Positions 28,299 to 36,522 of a DNA stretch of 64,000 nucleotides are shown here, one piece after another. Origin of the DNA: Lacticaseibacillus paracasei subsp. paracasei (GTDB taxonomy: Bacteria > Bacillota > Bacilli > Lactobacillales > Lactobacillaceae). The first letter of the stretch is position 1; the number at the start of each line of letters is the position of its first letter. The notes under the pieces were generated by a model. The model saw only the letters and a program-made list of their open reading frames with translations. It did no database searches and had not been told where the DNA came from. The translations under genes were made by a program, and so were the position numbers. The stretch covers positions 2,931,876 through 2,995,875 of the forward strand of contig NZ_AP012541.1 in NCBI RefSeq assembly GCF_000829035.1, written 5' to 3'.

Positions 28299-28469
28299 TT
28301 TAATGCTTTCCAGGGTTCAAATAAGTTATTAATCGCGATTAATGATTTATTTGAGCTGTGGAAGGTAAACGCGGTCCTGAATGTCTCTTAAAATCTGTCT
28401 CAAATATTGACTTCAATCCACTGCTTATGAGAACCAAGTGACAAATATTCACCTAGTCAATGGATACAA

Positions 28470-28502
28470 AAATAGCCACCTCATAATGAAGTGGCAATTT
28501 TG
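28470..28502 (-). terminator. Terminator of the small membrane-protein genes
   Basis: AAAATAGCCAC / GTGGCAATTTT hairpin with A/T arms directly after the stop of the 46-aa gene. Confidence 0.7.
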
Positions 28503-28504
28503 TG

Positions 28505-28645
28505 TTAGTCATGTAGCTTTTCTTGTAGTTTATCTCCAGCATTATCAATGCCCTTAGCTGCGAAGACTGTACCTGCAACTAAAACACCGCCAACGATGAG
28601 AGTACTAGCAACCATAAACTTAAATGCAGCTTTTAAAGCGTCCAT
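28505..28645 (-). CDS. Small membrane protein of unknown function (46 aa)
   Basis: MDALKAAFKFMVASTLIVGG then VLVAGTVFAAKGIDNAGDKL: one transmembrane helix followed by a short amphipathic, charged tail. An AGGAGG lies 8-9 nt upstream of the ATG. It is 15 bp downstream of the GlsB-family gene, so the two are probably an operon. I do not recognise a named family; such pairs are often stress-induced in lactobacilli. Confidence 0.7.
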   Translation of the reverse strand: MDALKAAFKFMVASTLIVGGVLVAGTVFAAKGIDNAGDKLQEKLHD

Positions 28646-28660
28646 AAAGATGGCCTCCTA

Positions 28661-28909
28661 TCAGTCTTTTGATCTGCCAACAAAGAAGGAGACTACGGCA
28701 ACAACAATAATTGCGCCGATAATTGAAGGAATCAAAGCCATTCCTGCCAGCTGTGGCCCCCAATGGCCTAAAAGTCCCTCACCAATTGCAGAACCCACTA
28801 ATCCTGCAATGATGTTAGCAAACCAGCCCATCGATTTGCCCTTGCTAGTGATAGCACCAGCAATTGCACCAATAATAGCACCAACAATTAAAGCCCAAAG
28901 AAAATGCAT
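28661..28909 (-). CDS. GlsB/YeaQ/YmgE (transglycosylase-associated protein) family
   Basis: 82-aa, Gly-rich protein with three membrane helices: WALIVGAIIGAIAGAI, WFANIIAGLVGSAIGEGLLG, PSIIGAIIVVAVVSFFVG. This is the GlsB/YeaQ pattern; members are general-stress small membrane proteins without known biochemical activity. AAAGGAGGAATTATC precedes the ATG. First gene of a two-gene unit with the 46-aa protein. Confidence 0.9.
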   Translation of the reverse strand: MHFLWALIVGAIIGAIAGAITSKGKSMGWFANIIAGLVGSAIGEGLLGHWGPQLAGMALIPSIIGAIIVVAVVSFFVGRSKD

Positions 28910-29103
28910 GATAATTCCTCCTTTTTGGTTATATTGTCTCTATAGACGAACACAGTATAACATACAGTAGCAACAATAGATAATAAAATAGCCGCCCATA
29001 ATGGACGGCCACCGCCTGCCAAGCAGAAATGAACTCCGTGGTTTTCTCGTGGTTTTCTTTTATTGATAATCAATGATAACCAATGACAATCTGGTTAAAA
29101 TAA

Positions 29104-29145
29104 AAACCAGTAACGACGCTGTTTTGACAACGTTTGCTACTGGTT
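29104..29145 (-). terminator. Terminator of tRNA-Lys
   Basis: On the minus strand AACCAGTA pairs with TACTGGTT, followed by TTTATTTT, 14 nt beyond the tRNA. Confidence 0.6.
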
Positions 29146-29158
29146 GATAACGCTATTC

Positions 29159-29231
29159 TGGGTGGTCAGGGGATCGAACCCTGGACCCACGGATTAAGAG
29201 TCCGTTGCTCTGCCAGCTGAGCTAACCACCC
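29159..29231 (-). tRNA. tRNA-Lys, anticodon CTT
   Basis: Cloverleaf read by eye on the minus strand: acceptor GGGTGGT/ACCACCC, D-arm AGCTCAGCTGGCAGAGC, anticodon stem ACGGA/TCCGT with loop CTCTTAA (anticodon CTT), T-arm with GGTTCGATCC, discriminator A. CCA is not encoded. It decodes AAG. Confidence 0.95.
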
Positions 29232-29448
29232 ATGCTGCTTATGTCTGTCGCGCTTCACGACTTAAATATAATATCATGTACCCCTTACTGGCGCAAGTGT
29301 TTTGCAAATCTTTTTTCAAAGAATGTGACAAAAAGCTGACTGCTGCATTGTGTCATCAAGCGGTTAGGCAGCGATTTCGTCGGTTACTGGCAATTTGCTG
29401 ATGGTCATTTGACGAGTGGTTGTTCACGCTCTTATTTCGTGATAATGT

Positions 29449-29557
29449 GCTCGCATTCGCCTTGCATGTAAAGACCTTGAAGTCGAATGACCAAAACTTG
29501 GCCATTTGGCTTCAAGGCCACTTACACTCCGGTTTAAATGCGCTCCTGCTCGCGCTC
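29449..29557 (+). repeat. Dispersed palindrome, copy B
   Basis: Arms TGCATGTAAAGACC and GGCCACTTACACTCCGGTTT; centre TTGAAGTCGAATGACC / GGCCATTTGGCTTCAA, self-complementary with a few mismatches. It lies between tRNA-Lys and the prs terminator. Confidence 0.7.
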
Positions 29558-29560
29558 ACA

Positions 29561-29590
29561 AAAAAAGACGGCCATCGCCGCCTTTTTTTC
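29561..29590 (-). terminator. Terminator of prs
   Basis: A7-G...C-T7 symmetric hairpin (GACGGC / GCCGCC core) just after the stop of prs. Confidence 0.8.
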
Positions 29591-29601
29591 ACTAACCTAT
29601 T

Positions 29602-30522
29602 CTAGAATAAAACGTGAATGGATTGATTGCTGTTGATCAGTTTGATCGCCTTGCCAAGCATTGGACCGACCGAGATCTGATCTAAGCCTTCGAATTTGTG
29701 CTTAGGATCGAGCTTAATGGTATCAGTGATGACGACCCGCTTGAGTCCCAGATGCTTGATGCGATCAACAGCGCCACGGGAGAATACGCCGTGGGTGGCT
29801 GCCGCGTAGACATCAAGTGCACCTGCTTCACTCAGGGCTTTGTAAGAGTCCACGATGCGATCGCCGGTATCGATTAGGTCATCAATCACGATGGCGTGCA
29901 TGCCGGCAACGTCCCCGATAACCCCGATGTGCTCTTGATCGCGCTTATCAACAATAGCAATTGGCGTATGTAATTCTTCAGCCAATGCCCGCGCTTGCTT
30001 GGTACCACTGTGATCAGGCGCGATGACAACGACATTATCGCCAAGATCTAGCTTCTTGAAGTAATCACCGATCAAGTGGTGGGCCTTGAGATGGTCAACT
30101 GGGATATCGAAAAAGCCTTGAATCTGATCCGCATGAAGTTCAACAGCAATGATCCGATTAACGCCATCCATCTCCAGCATGTTAGCAACAAGTTTGGCTG
30201 TGATTGGCTCACGGGAGCGCGCCTTGCGATCAGCCCGTGCGTAGCCATAATAAGGAATCACGACATTAATATGGTGAGCACTCGCCCGCCGCAACGCATC
30301 AACCATGATCATAAGTTCCATGAAGTTCTCATTAACCGGATCAGAGACCGACTGGATCACATATACATCAGCGCCACGAACACTTTCCGGTAGTTCAATT
30401 TGAACTTCCCCATCAGCAAAATGATTCACTCGAGCTGGCGACAGCGGTAGCCCGACCTCTTCCGCAATCTTTTCAGCTAATGGCCGGTTCCCATTAAGAC
30501 TGAATAATTTTAATTCGTGCAT
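29602..30522 (-). CDS. prs: Ribose-phosphate pyrophosphokinase
   Basis: 306-aa PRPP synthase: ribose 5-phosphate + ATP to PRPP + AMP, the precursor for nucleotides, His and Trp. N-terminal region LFSLNGNRPLAEKIAEEVG, substrate-binding MELMIMVDALRRASAHHINV, the metal/ATP-loop PYYGYARADRKARSREPITAK, and the PRPP-binding VIDDLIDTGDRIVDSYKAL. Slightly shorter than the 315-325 aa of the main Prs, and many lactobacilli have a second, shorter copy, so this may be prs2. It is monocistronic with ATG 30522. Confidence 0.93.
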   Translation of the reverse strand: MHELKLFSLNGNRPLAEKIAEEVGLPLSPARVNHFADGEVQIELPESVRGADVYVIQSVSDPVNENFMELMIMVDALRRASAHHINVVIPYYGYARADRKARSREPITAKLVANMLEMDGVNRIIAVELHADQIQGFFDIPVDHLKAHHLIGDYFKKLDLGDNVVVIAPDHSGTKQARALAEELHTPIAIVDKRDQEHIGVIGDVAGMHAIVIDDLIDTGDRIVDSYKALSEAGALDVYAAATHGVFSRGAVDRIKHLGLKRVVITDTIKLDPKHKFEGLDQISVGPMLGKAIKLINSNQSIHVLF

Positions 30523-30721
30523 CGATTTCTCCCTTTTTCGTATTTAACGGTCTGCACCGTCATTATACGAGAAAAGGCAAGAAATTGCGACTGATTATCC
30601 AATGCGGTAAAGTAATATCATAACATTTGCAGATTCATAAGCAGCGCTCCAGCAGGCGGCACCCCGGTCTCCGCCGTGCTTTGCCCTGACTGCAAGACTT
30701 GGAAATGGGAGGCACTGAGTC

Positions 30722-31651
30722 ATGAAACAAAGCCATTTGATCGGCCTTGCAACCCCACTGTTATTATCGGCTGGCACGTTAGCGACCGCCGAAAGCTTTT
30801 ATCAATATGCATTTCGCCGCATTAACTATATTCCAGACGCGCGGCGTTCGATGCAAAAGTATGCGGCTTCATATTATCGCCATGTCCACTGGGTAGAAAG
30901 TCAGGCCAATATTGAGGCATGGCATATGACAGCCCCGGATAATCAACGACTTGAAGCTCTTTGGTTGCCGCATCCCGGCAGTAAAAAAGCGGTGATTGTG
31001 GGCCACGGTTACAAAGGTACTGGGATTACGATGAGCAACTTTGCCCACATGTTTTACGATCTAGGCTTCAATGTCCTGCTACCGGATGATCGCGGGCATG
31101 GTGAATCGGATGGCCAATACATTAGTTTCGGCTGGCTGGATCGGCTGGATTATTTGGGTTGGCTGCAACGTATCATTGATCGAATCGGTGCAGACAGTCA
31201 ACTGCTGTTGTTTGGTACCAGCATGGGTGGTGCCACAGTTTCGTTGGTGGCAGGCGAACCCAGTTTGCCCAAACAAGTGAAGGCTGTCATTGAAGACTGC
31301 GGCTACACTGATGTTGAAACCGAATTGGCCTACTTACTGAAAAAGCAGTTTCACCTGCCACCAATGCCGTTGGTGCCACTGGCAAGTTTTCTTAACTATC
31401 GCCGGTTAGGTTATCCTTTACGCGTTGTCAACATCCGCCAAGCACTCACCCGCAACCATTTGCCACTATTGGTTATTCACGGTGCGGAAGATGTCTATGT
31501 GCCAACGAAAATGGGTCGGCAAAATTATGCGGCTTCTGCGGGTCCTAAAGCCCTCTGGATCGTTCCGGGCGCGGCGCACGCGGAAAGCTACTGGATCAAC
31601 CCGGAAGCTTATCAGGCACACGTCAAACGTTTTCTAGATATCTTTTTCTAA
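30722..31651 (+). CDS. Alpha/beta hydrolase with N-terminal membrane anchor
   Basis: 309-aa serine hydrolase like the BEM46/YqkD group. A hydrophobic N-terminus (LIGLATPLLLSAGTLATA) is likely a membrane anchor; oxyanion region VGHGYKGTG; nucleophile elbow LLFGTSMGGATVS; acid in HGAEDVYVP; catalytic His in VPGAAHAESYW. GGGAGG precedes ATG 30722. The natural substrate is unknown; esterase or peptidase-like activity is possible. Convergent with the next hydrolase gene. Confidence 0.88.
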   Translation: MKQSHLIGLATPLLLSAGTLATAESFYQYAFRRINYIPDARRSMQKYAASYYRHVHWVESQANIEAWHMTAPDNQRLEALWLPHPGSKKAVIVGHGYKGTGITMSNFAHMFYDLGFNVLLPDDRGHGESDGQYISFGWLDRLDYLGWLQRIIDRIGADSQLLLFGTSMGGATVSLVAGEPSLPKQVKAVIEDCGYTDVETELAYLLKKQFHLPPMPLVPLASFLNYRRLGYPLRVVNIRQALTRNHLPLLVIHGAEDVYVPTKMGRQNYAASAGPKALWIVPGAAHAESYWINPEAYQAHVKRFLDIFF

Positions 31652-31673
31652 CTGTTGCTTTGTAACCATCACA

Positions 31674-31722
31674 AAAATGGATCGTCTGAATGATCACCAC
31701 CATTCAAACGGTCCATTTTAAT
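31674..31722. terminator. Bidirectional terminator between two hydrolase genes
   Basis: AAAATGGATCGTCTGAATG pairs with CATTCAAACGGTCCATTTT, loop 8 nt. Confidence 0.8.
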
Positions 31723-31748
31723 GTCTAATCAAAAACGCGCAGCACAGT

Positions 31749-32705
31749 CTAGAGGTCATCCTCATCATCTGCTTCAGCCTCATCGCGTTGTTTACTTAGC
31801 GCGTCGAATTGACGCAACATGGCCAAATTTGTCTCGATACTTTCCGGCCATTCCCAATGCTGAACATTAAAAACGTGCTTGAGGTGCGGACCGGCGCTGG
31901 CTGGCCACAATTTGGTCGTATAGGTCACCTTATCGGCAGCAAACACTTCTAGCAAAGCCTGACTTTGCAAATAGAAGCTGTCATTTTGGCCGCCAATCAG
32001 CATGAATGGCGGCAACTTGAGGTCTTTGGCAACTTGAGAAAAGTTAAGGTGGTCAGCCAATGCAGCATCGCCACCGCTCAGCTTATCAAGATAAAAAGCG
32101 GCCATATCGCTCATATCACCAGCGGCTTCTGGCAGTTTGCCAGGTTCAGCGACTGGGCACACCAAGGCCACCAAAGTGAAATTGAAATTAACTCGATCAA
32201 CGCCAAAAAGTTCTTGCAGCTCTTCGCTTTGCTGAATGCAGGCCACTAGTGACGCTAGATGGCCGCCTGCCGAGTCACCGGTCAATAGAACATGATCGAG
32301 ATCAAAGCCGCGCTGTGGACCAAAATGCGACAACCAACGTAAGCTAGCAAAGATGTCTTGAATCTGCCCGCGCACATCGACATCTGGCAGCAAGCGATAC
32401 CCCATGCCCATCACCGCATAACCTTGACTCGCCAAATAGCGGCAATAATTTCGGTTGAGATTGCGATCGCCATAAAACCAACCGCCGCCATGAACATCAA
32501 TCACAGTTGGCAACGTCGCATTGCGGCGTTTTGCCGGATAATATAAGTTCAAGGTCTGCTGCGGGTCAGCAGAGTTTTCATACCGGTATTCCGTTTCCCA
32601 GTGGACATCCTCTGGCACCCGTTCATCCGCATAGCGTGCCTTATCGCGCGCTGCCGTCTGCGCCCAGCCTGCCTGAATTTTTGCTAAAATGTCATCATCT
32701 GCCAT
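31749..32705 (-). CDS. Alpha/beta hydrolase, esterase/lipase (HSL-like)
   Basis: 318-aa hydrolase of the hormone-sensitive-lipase type: oxyanion motif VIDVHGGGWFYGDRN, nucleophile elbow LTGDSAGGHLAS, acid/His region MLIGGQNDSFYLQSQAL and PHLKHVFNVQHW. Probably a cytosolic esterase acting on short acyl esters, as known in cheese lactobacilli. I start it at ATG 32705 because GGAGG is 8 nt upstream; the longer frame has no such site. The acidic tail (EAEADDEDDL) is unusual. Confidence 0.87.
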   Translation of the reverse strand: MADDDILAKIQAGWAQTAARDKARYADERVPEDVHWETEYRYENSADPQQTLNLYYPAKRRNATLPTVIDVHGGGWFYGDRNLNRNYCRYLASQGYAVMGMGYRLLPDVDVRGQIQDIFASLRWLSHFGPQRGFDLDHVLLTGDSAGGHLASLVACIQQSEELQELFGVDRVNFNFTLVALVCPVAEPGKLPEAAGDMSDMAAFYLDKLSGGDAALADHLNFSQVAKDLKLPPFMLIGGQNDSFYLQSQALLEVFAADKVTYTTKLWPASAGPHLKHVFNVQHWEWPESIETNLAMLRQFDALSKQRDEAEADDEDDL

Positions 32706-32765
32706 TACCAAGGCCTCCATTTCACCATGTTCAAATCGCATTAAAAGATTAATCCCATCTTAACG

Positions 32766-32800
32766 CAAAAAGACTGCCAGTGAGTCAACTGACAGTCTAA
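32766..32800 (-). terminator. Terminator of the mannitol operon
   Basis: Minus strand AGACTGTCAGT / ACTGGCAGTCT followed by TTTTT. Confidence 0.75.
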
Positions 32801-32822
32801 TCGTATGAATTAACCTTATCTA

Positions 32823-33977
32823 TTAACGATCTTTGGACTTAACGCTAGCTTCGACTTCATCAATCAAGCCAGCATCTTTCAAACCGGTCACTTCTTTGAT
32901 GACATCCACCAGCGGCTGATCCTTCAGCATCGCTTGCAACTTCACAGCTTCGGCATCATTAGGTTCAACATAATGGAACATCATGCCAACGGTGTCCATC
33001 AAAACGCTGTAATTCAAACCGCGTTCCTTCAATTCGCGAATTGGGCGAATAAAGCGTTCGTCGTAACCTAGTTTGCGGATTGGTGTCCGGGCAACTCGAG
33101 AAATATCATCTGAGATGTACGGATTCTGGAAACGTTGCAACACCCGATTTTGATAGTTTTCGAGGTCTTTTTCGTCAAAATTCTTGAACTCTGACAACAA
33201 CAACGAACGGGTTTCGGCCAGCGCACCCTTTGCCTGATTGAAGACTTTAGGATCCTTGATGGCGTCGCCAATTGTTGTATAGCCAAGGTACTTGCCGGTG
33301 TAAGCCGTGGTAGCGTGACCAGTGTTGACGGAGAAGAGTTTCCGTTCGATATAAGGTTCCAGGTCGGGCACATAGTCTACAGTCTTGAGTTTCAGATCCT
33401 TGTTCTTCATCTGACTCTCGTCAACAACCCATTCCTTGAAATCTTCAACACTAACGGCCAAGGGATCATCGTGCTTTTGTTGTGGCACGATTCGATCAAC
33501 CGCGGCGTTAGGGAAGCCAACGTACGTATCAGCAAAGGTCTTGCCGGCGTCATCGAGATGCTCGTAGACACTCTTCTTAAGTGACTGAGAGCCACCGATC
33601 ATATTTTCACATGCAATCACATCTAATGCCTGATGATTGTTGGCTGCATCACGTGCCTGCAAGCCTTGGGCAATTAGGGGTGCAATGATTGGCAGAATCT
33701 TCGGACCAATGGCGGTGGTCACCAGATCAGCCTGCGCAATTGCCTTCACAACTGCCTCGGGATCCTTGGCATTGTTCAACCCGTCAACATTGTCCACATG
33801 AATCTTCTTCTCACCGGGCGCTGCTAAGGTGATCGTATATTCGCCGCGTTGGTTTAACGCATTGATGATCGTCTCGTTAACATCGACAAAATTGATTTTG
33901 AAACCGTTAGCGGCAAGTGTTTCACCGATAAATCCGCGACCAATATTACCTGCACCAAAATGTACTGCTTCCATCAT
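32823..33977 (-). CDS. mtlD: Mannitol-1-phosphate 5-dehydrogenase
   Basis: 384-aa NAD-dependent dehydrogenase converting mannitol 1-phosphate to fructose 6-phosphate. Rossmann motif at the very start ([18 protein letters not shown]), and the polyol-dehydrogenase signature with the catalytic lysine region ([19 protein letters not shown]). Full family length. Two ATGs (33977, 33974) are possible; the second gives the family-standard N-terminus. Last gene of mtlA-mtlR-mtlF-mtlD, directly after mtlF. Confidence 0.96.
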   Translation of the reverse strand: MMEAVHFGAGNIGRGFIGETLAANGFKINFVDVNETIINALNQRGEYTITLAAPGEKKIHVDNVDGLNNAKDPEAVVKAIAQADLVTTAIGPKILPIIAPLIAQGLQARDAANNHQALDVIACENMIGGSQSLKKSVYEHLDDAGKTFADTYVGFPNAAVDRIVPQQKHDDPLAVSVEDFKEWVVDESQMKNKDLKLKTVDYVPDLEPYIERKLFSVNTGHATTAYTGKYLGYTTIGDAIKDPKVFNQAKGALAETRSLLLSEFKNFDEKDLENYQNRVLQRFQNPYISDDISRVARTPIRKLGYDERFIRPIRELKERGLNYSVLMDTVGMMFHYVEPNDAEAVKLQAMLKDQPLVDVIKEVTGLKDAGLIDEVEASVKSKDR

Positions 33978-33980
33978 AAT

Positions 33981-34427
33981 TTATTCAACTTCCTTCAGTA
34001 AATTGACGATTTCCTCCGGCGTTTGGGCGTCGGCAAGTTTCTGAACATTTTCAACATCACTGCAATAAAGCGCAATTTGCGACAACAATTTGAGATGTTC
34101 GCCATTTAAGCCAGCAATCCCAAAAACAACCGTGACCAAGTTCTCATCAGCCGGATCATCCGACCAGTCAACACCCCATGGATATTGCACAATCGAAATA
34201 GCCGTCGACTTAATATATTTCATCCCGGCCTCAGTGCCGTGGGGAATAGCAATGAAGTTACCCATATAAACAGAAACATCGCGATTCCGATCAAGCATCG
34301 AATCAATATAAGCTGGTTCGACATTACCATTGTCGACCAAGAGTTGGCCGGCCTGACGAATGGCTTCTTCCTTGGTCTTTGCTTCCTGACCAAGTTTGAT
34401 CGTTTTAACGTCTAGTCCTTTCATCAT
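33981..34427 (-). CDS. mtlF: Mannitol-specific PTS enzyme IIA
   Basis: 148-aa EIIA of the fructose/mannitol family; it takes phosphate from HPr-His and passes it to the EIIB domain of MtlA. The phosphorylated His is in FIAIPHGTEAGMKYI; the flanking MLDRNRDVSVYMGN is typical. ATG 34427 (or 34424) follows AAGGTG within 6 nt; the longer frame overlaps mtlR and is unlikely. One base separates it from the mtlR stop codon, so translation is coupled. Confidence 0.95.
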   Translation of the reverse strand: MMKGLDVKTIKLGQEAKTKEEAIRQAGQLLVDNGNVEPAYIDSMLDRNRDVSVYMGNFIAIPHGTEAGMKYIKSTAISIVQYPWGVDWSDDPADENLVTVVFGIAGLNGEHLKLLSQIALYCSDVENVQKLADAQTPEEIVNLLKEVE

Positions 34428-34428
34428 G

Positions 34429-36486
34429 TCACCTTCGATCAATTTTTTTGATTTCATTCATAAATACTTCTGTGATGATTTGATACAACTGGCTATAATG
34501 CCCTTTTTCAAAAAGTTGTAAATTCGTTGTTGACGCAATCAGCTTTGCGCTGACAGCGCTCAATAGCGTCAGTGTTTCCTGAGCAACTGGGTTCGGTGTC
34601 AAAAGGAGCAATACCCGATGCAACATGATCGTGCCCATATCCATGGCTGGAAGCGACAGCGGCGTTTTTAAATCGAATGCGCCGATGTAAGGCACTGTCA
34701 CACCTTGGCTACTGGTATGAATCATGGCGAGTCCGGTATCGGGAATCCCAACTGGCGCTAATTCTAGTCGCTTTAGCAAGGCGTCTTTGACGACCGGCGC
34801 TTCTGCCACCACGTCTGGTAAATGTGCTAGCATGACATCGATTGTCGCTCCTGAGGTTGTCACCGCTTCGGTGATCTCTGTCACAGCGAAGTGCTGTAAC
34901 ATGTCATCAGCTGCTAATACCATGGTTTTGAGACTTTCAAACGCCGTCACAGTCTGATCTAATGACGGTTGTCTTTGCTGGGTCGCTTCTTTCGGCTTGA
35001 CCTGTTGCAATAACCGTCTGATTTCACTAATCTCATCACGCGCCAAGATTGGCGTGATGACAAGATACTGATGCTTGAATCCCGGCAATGGCATCGTCGC
35101 AAGAATCAAACCGTAATGTGCCAGATTCTGGTTCGGCAGATCACTAACCTGAATGATCTTGATCTCTCGAATTTCCGGCACCTGTACACGTAGCTTCCCA
35201 GCAATCAGACTGCCGGTCCCCGGACCATCGCTCGTAATCAGCAAGACAGCTGCTGGCACTTCGGTGTGGGTATGGTCCAAGACTGAAGCAAAGTACAACA
35301 CCAGATACCCGAGCGCATTTCCAGTAAAGGCATCGCGACCAAAAACATCGTCAGCCGCTTGTTGAACTGCGTGGTAAAGTTCAGGATAATCGTCGCGCAG
35401 ATGAGCCAGCACTGGATTCGTCATCGTGACGCCTGGCAGCCAATCACCGCCAGCGGTTCGTTGGACATGAGCCAACAGCGATGAGTAAAGCTGCGTATTC
35501 CCGGAAAATTTCCCGGGAAATGATCTGGCAACTTCACGAATCAATTCCTGCACTTCAAGGTTAACCGTTAAATCAAACGGATCAACTGGTTCTCCAGCCA
35601 AGCCACCGCGAATGGTACTGAGCTCAACGGCAAGAAACTGATAATCGCCAACGCGGACTTTCTGGCGAATCGCGGAGTCCATCTCCGCCAGAAACTCGAG
35701 AGCCAATTGTTGGTCCTGGAAAAGCCGTTCCTGGTCGAAATGGCGTTGCGCTTCAACATGCTGATCTTCTCGCAATCGGCGGGTATTAACTGCTACTGTC
35801 AGTAACACCGCTTTGCGCTGGTTGTCGCTGAGATCCGCCAACGCCTTGATGCGCAGCAAAGCCGCGTTTGCTGCCAGTAACTCTTCCTGCGGTAATCGTT
35901 CAACAAAATAATGTGTGACTGGATCGAATGTCTGCTGAGGATCACGGAGAAAGCGGAAGAAAACGTACGGATTAATCTCAGCATTCAACACGCCTACCAA
36001 TACTCCGCGAATATCGCCTTCCGCACCATCAATCCAGATACCGGCAGCTTTTTGGCGATTTAATTGCAGATGATATTCATTCAAAGCGGGTTCAAGAATA
36101 TCCAGATCTTGCTTAATGGTGGTGACACTCACGTCAACCGCTGCCGCTAACGCCGTCATTGTTTCCGGACCGTTGGCATTCAGCAACCGTAATGTTAAAG
36201 CACTTTGTCGTTGGCTAGGATCAAATGTCACCACCTGATCCTGTTTTGCCAAAGTCGCGGTTAAGGTAGCCAAATCATTGGTATCCCCGACCAACCGATA
36301 CGTGCTGCCAGTGCCTTTATCGAGTTTTAAACCGATTGTGGCGATGTCACTTTCCAATTGCGAAAGCTCACGGTAAATGGTCCGACGGCTGACACCCAGC
36401 TGCCGTTCCAGCTCATCTCGGCTAACACCGGCGGGCTGACTCATCATGAGTCTGATCATTTCCTGTTCACGATTCGTTAGTAACAT
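34429..36486 (-). CDS. mtlR: Mannitol operon transcriptional activator MtlR
   Basis: About 685 aa, the PTS-regulated activator of mannitol genes. Order: HTH DNA-binding domain (LTNREQEMIRLMM, ERQLGVSRRTIYRELSQLE) and a second winged helix, PRD1 and PRD2 (about 190-400), a GatB-like EIIB domain (VLLITSDGPGTGSLIAGKL, its Cys replaced by Ser) and an EIIA-like domain with the His in LAMIHTSSQGVTVPYIG. ATG 36486 with GAGG upstream is preferred over the longer frame. It lies between mtlA and mtlF, the usual Gram-positive order. Its EIIB-like P-loop reads S instead of C, which would alter regulation by phosphorylation. Confidence 0.93.
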   Translation of the reverse strand: MLLTNREQEMIRLMMSQPAGVSRDELERQLGVSRRTIYRELSQLESDIATIGLKLDKGTGSTYRLVGDTNDLATLTATLAKQDQVVTFDPSQRQSALTLRLLNANGPETMTALAAAVDVSVTTIKQDLDILEPALNEYHLQLNRQKAAGIWIDGAEGDIRGVLVGVLNAEINPYVFFRFLRDPQQTFDPVTHYFVERLPQEELLAANAALLRIKALADLSDNQRKAVLLTVAVNTRRLREDQHVEAQRHFDQERLFQDQQLALEFLAEMDSAIRQKVRVGDYQFLAVELSTIRGGLAGEPVDPFDLTVNLEVQELIREVARSFPGKFSGNTQLYSSLLAHVQRTAGGDWLPGVTMTNPVLAHLRDDYPELYHAVQQAADDVFGRDAFTGNALGYLVLYFASVLDHTHTEVPAAVLLITSDGPGTGSLIAGKLRVQVPEIREIKIIQVSDLPNQNLAHYGLILATMPLPGFKHQYLVITPILARDEISEIRRLLQQVKPKEATQQRQPSLDQTVTAFESLKTMVLAADDMLQHFAVTEITEAVTTSGATIDVMLAHLPDVVAEAPVVKDALLKRLELAPVGIPDTGLAMIHTSSQGVTVPYIGAFDLKTPLSLPAMDMGTIMLHRVLLLLTPNPVAQETLTLLSAVSAKLIASTTNLQLFEKGHYSQLYQIITEVFMNEIKKIDRR
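35508..35521. promoter_or_regulatory. Perfect match to the Noc-binding palindrome (NBS)
   Basis: ATTTCCCGGGAAAT inside mtlR equals the Bacillus subtilis Noc-binding consensus. A degenerate version (ATTCCCGGAAAAT) is directly adjacent. Noc is a ParB paralogue that links nucleoid position to division; its gene usually lies a few genes from mnmG, outside this window. Confidence 0.5.
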
Positions 36487-36522
36487 ATTTTTCGCCTCAA
36501 GCGGCCGCAACACCGACCGAAC

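Larger units (their letters stand above)
23199..28410 (+). mobile_element. IS3-family element containing a nested IS91-like element
   Basis: Terminal repeats align as TGAGACAACTTTTAAGAGA (left) with TTTGAGACAGATTTTAAGAGA (right, reverse complement). Subtracting the inserted material (about 23493-27372) leaves about 1.33 kb, normal for IS3. No target duplication is visible (AGC left, CTT right), consistent with an adjacent deletion. End positions are accurate to a few bases. Confidence 0.8.

Noticed and set aside
29104..29260. Integrated element at tRNA-Lys
   Set aside because: No integrase gene and no duplicated tRNA 3' end in the neighbourhood.
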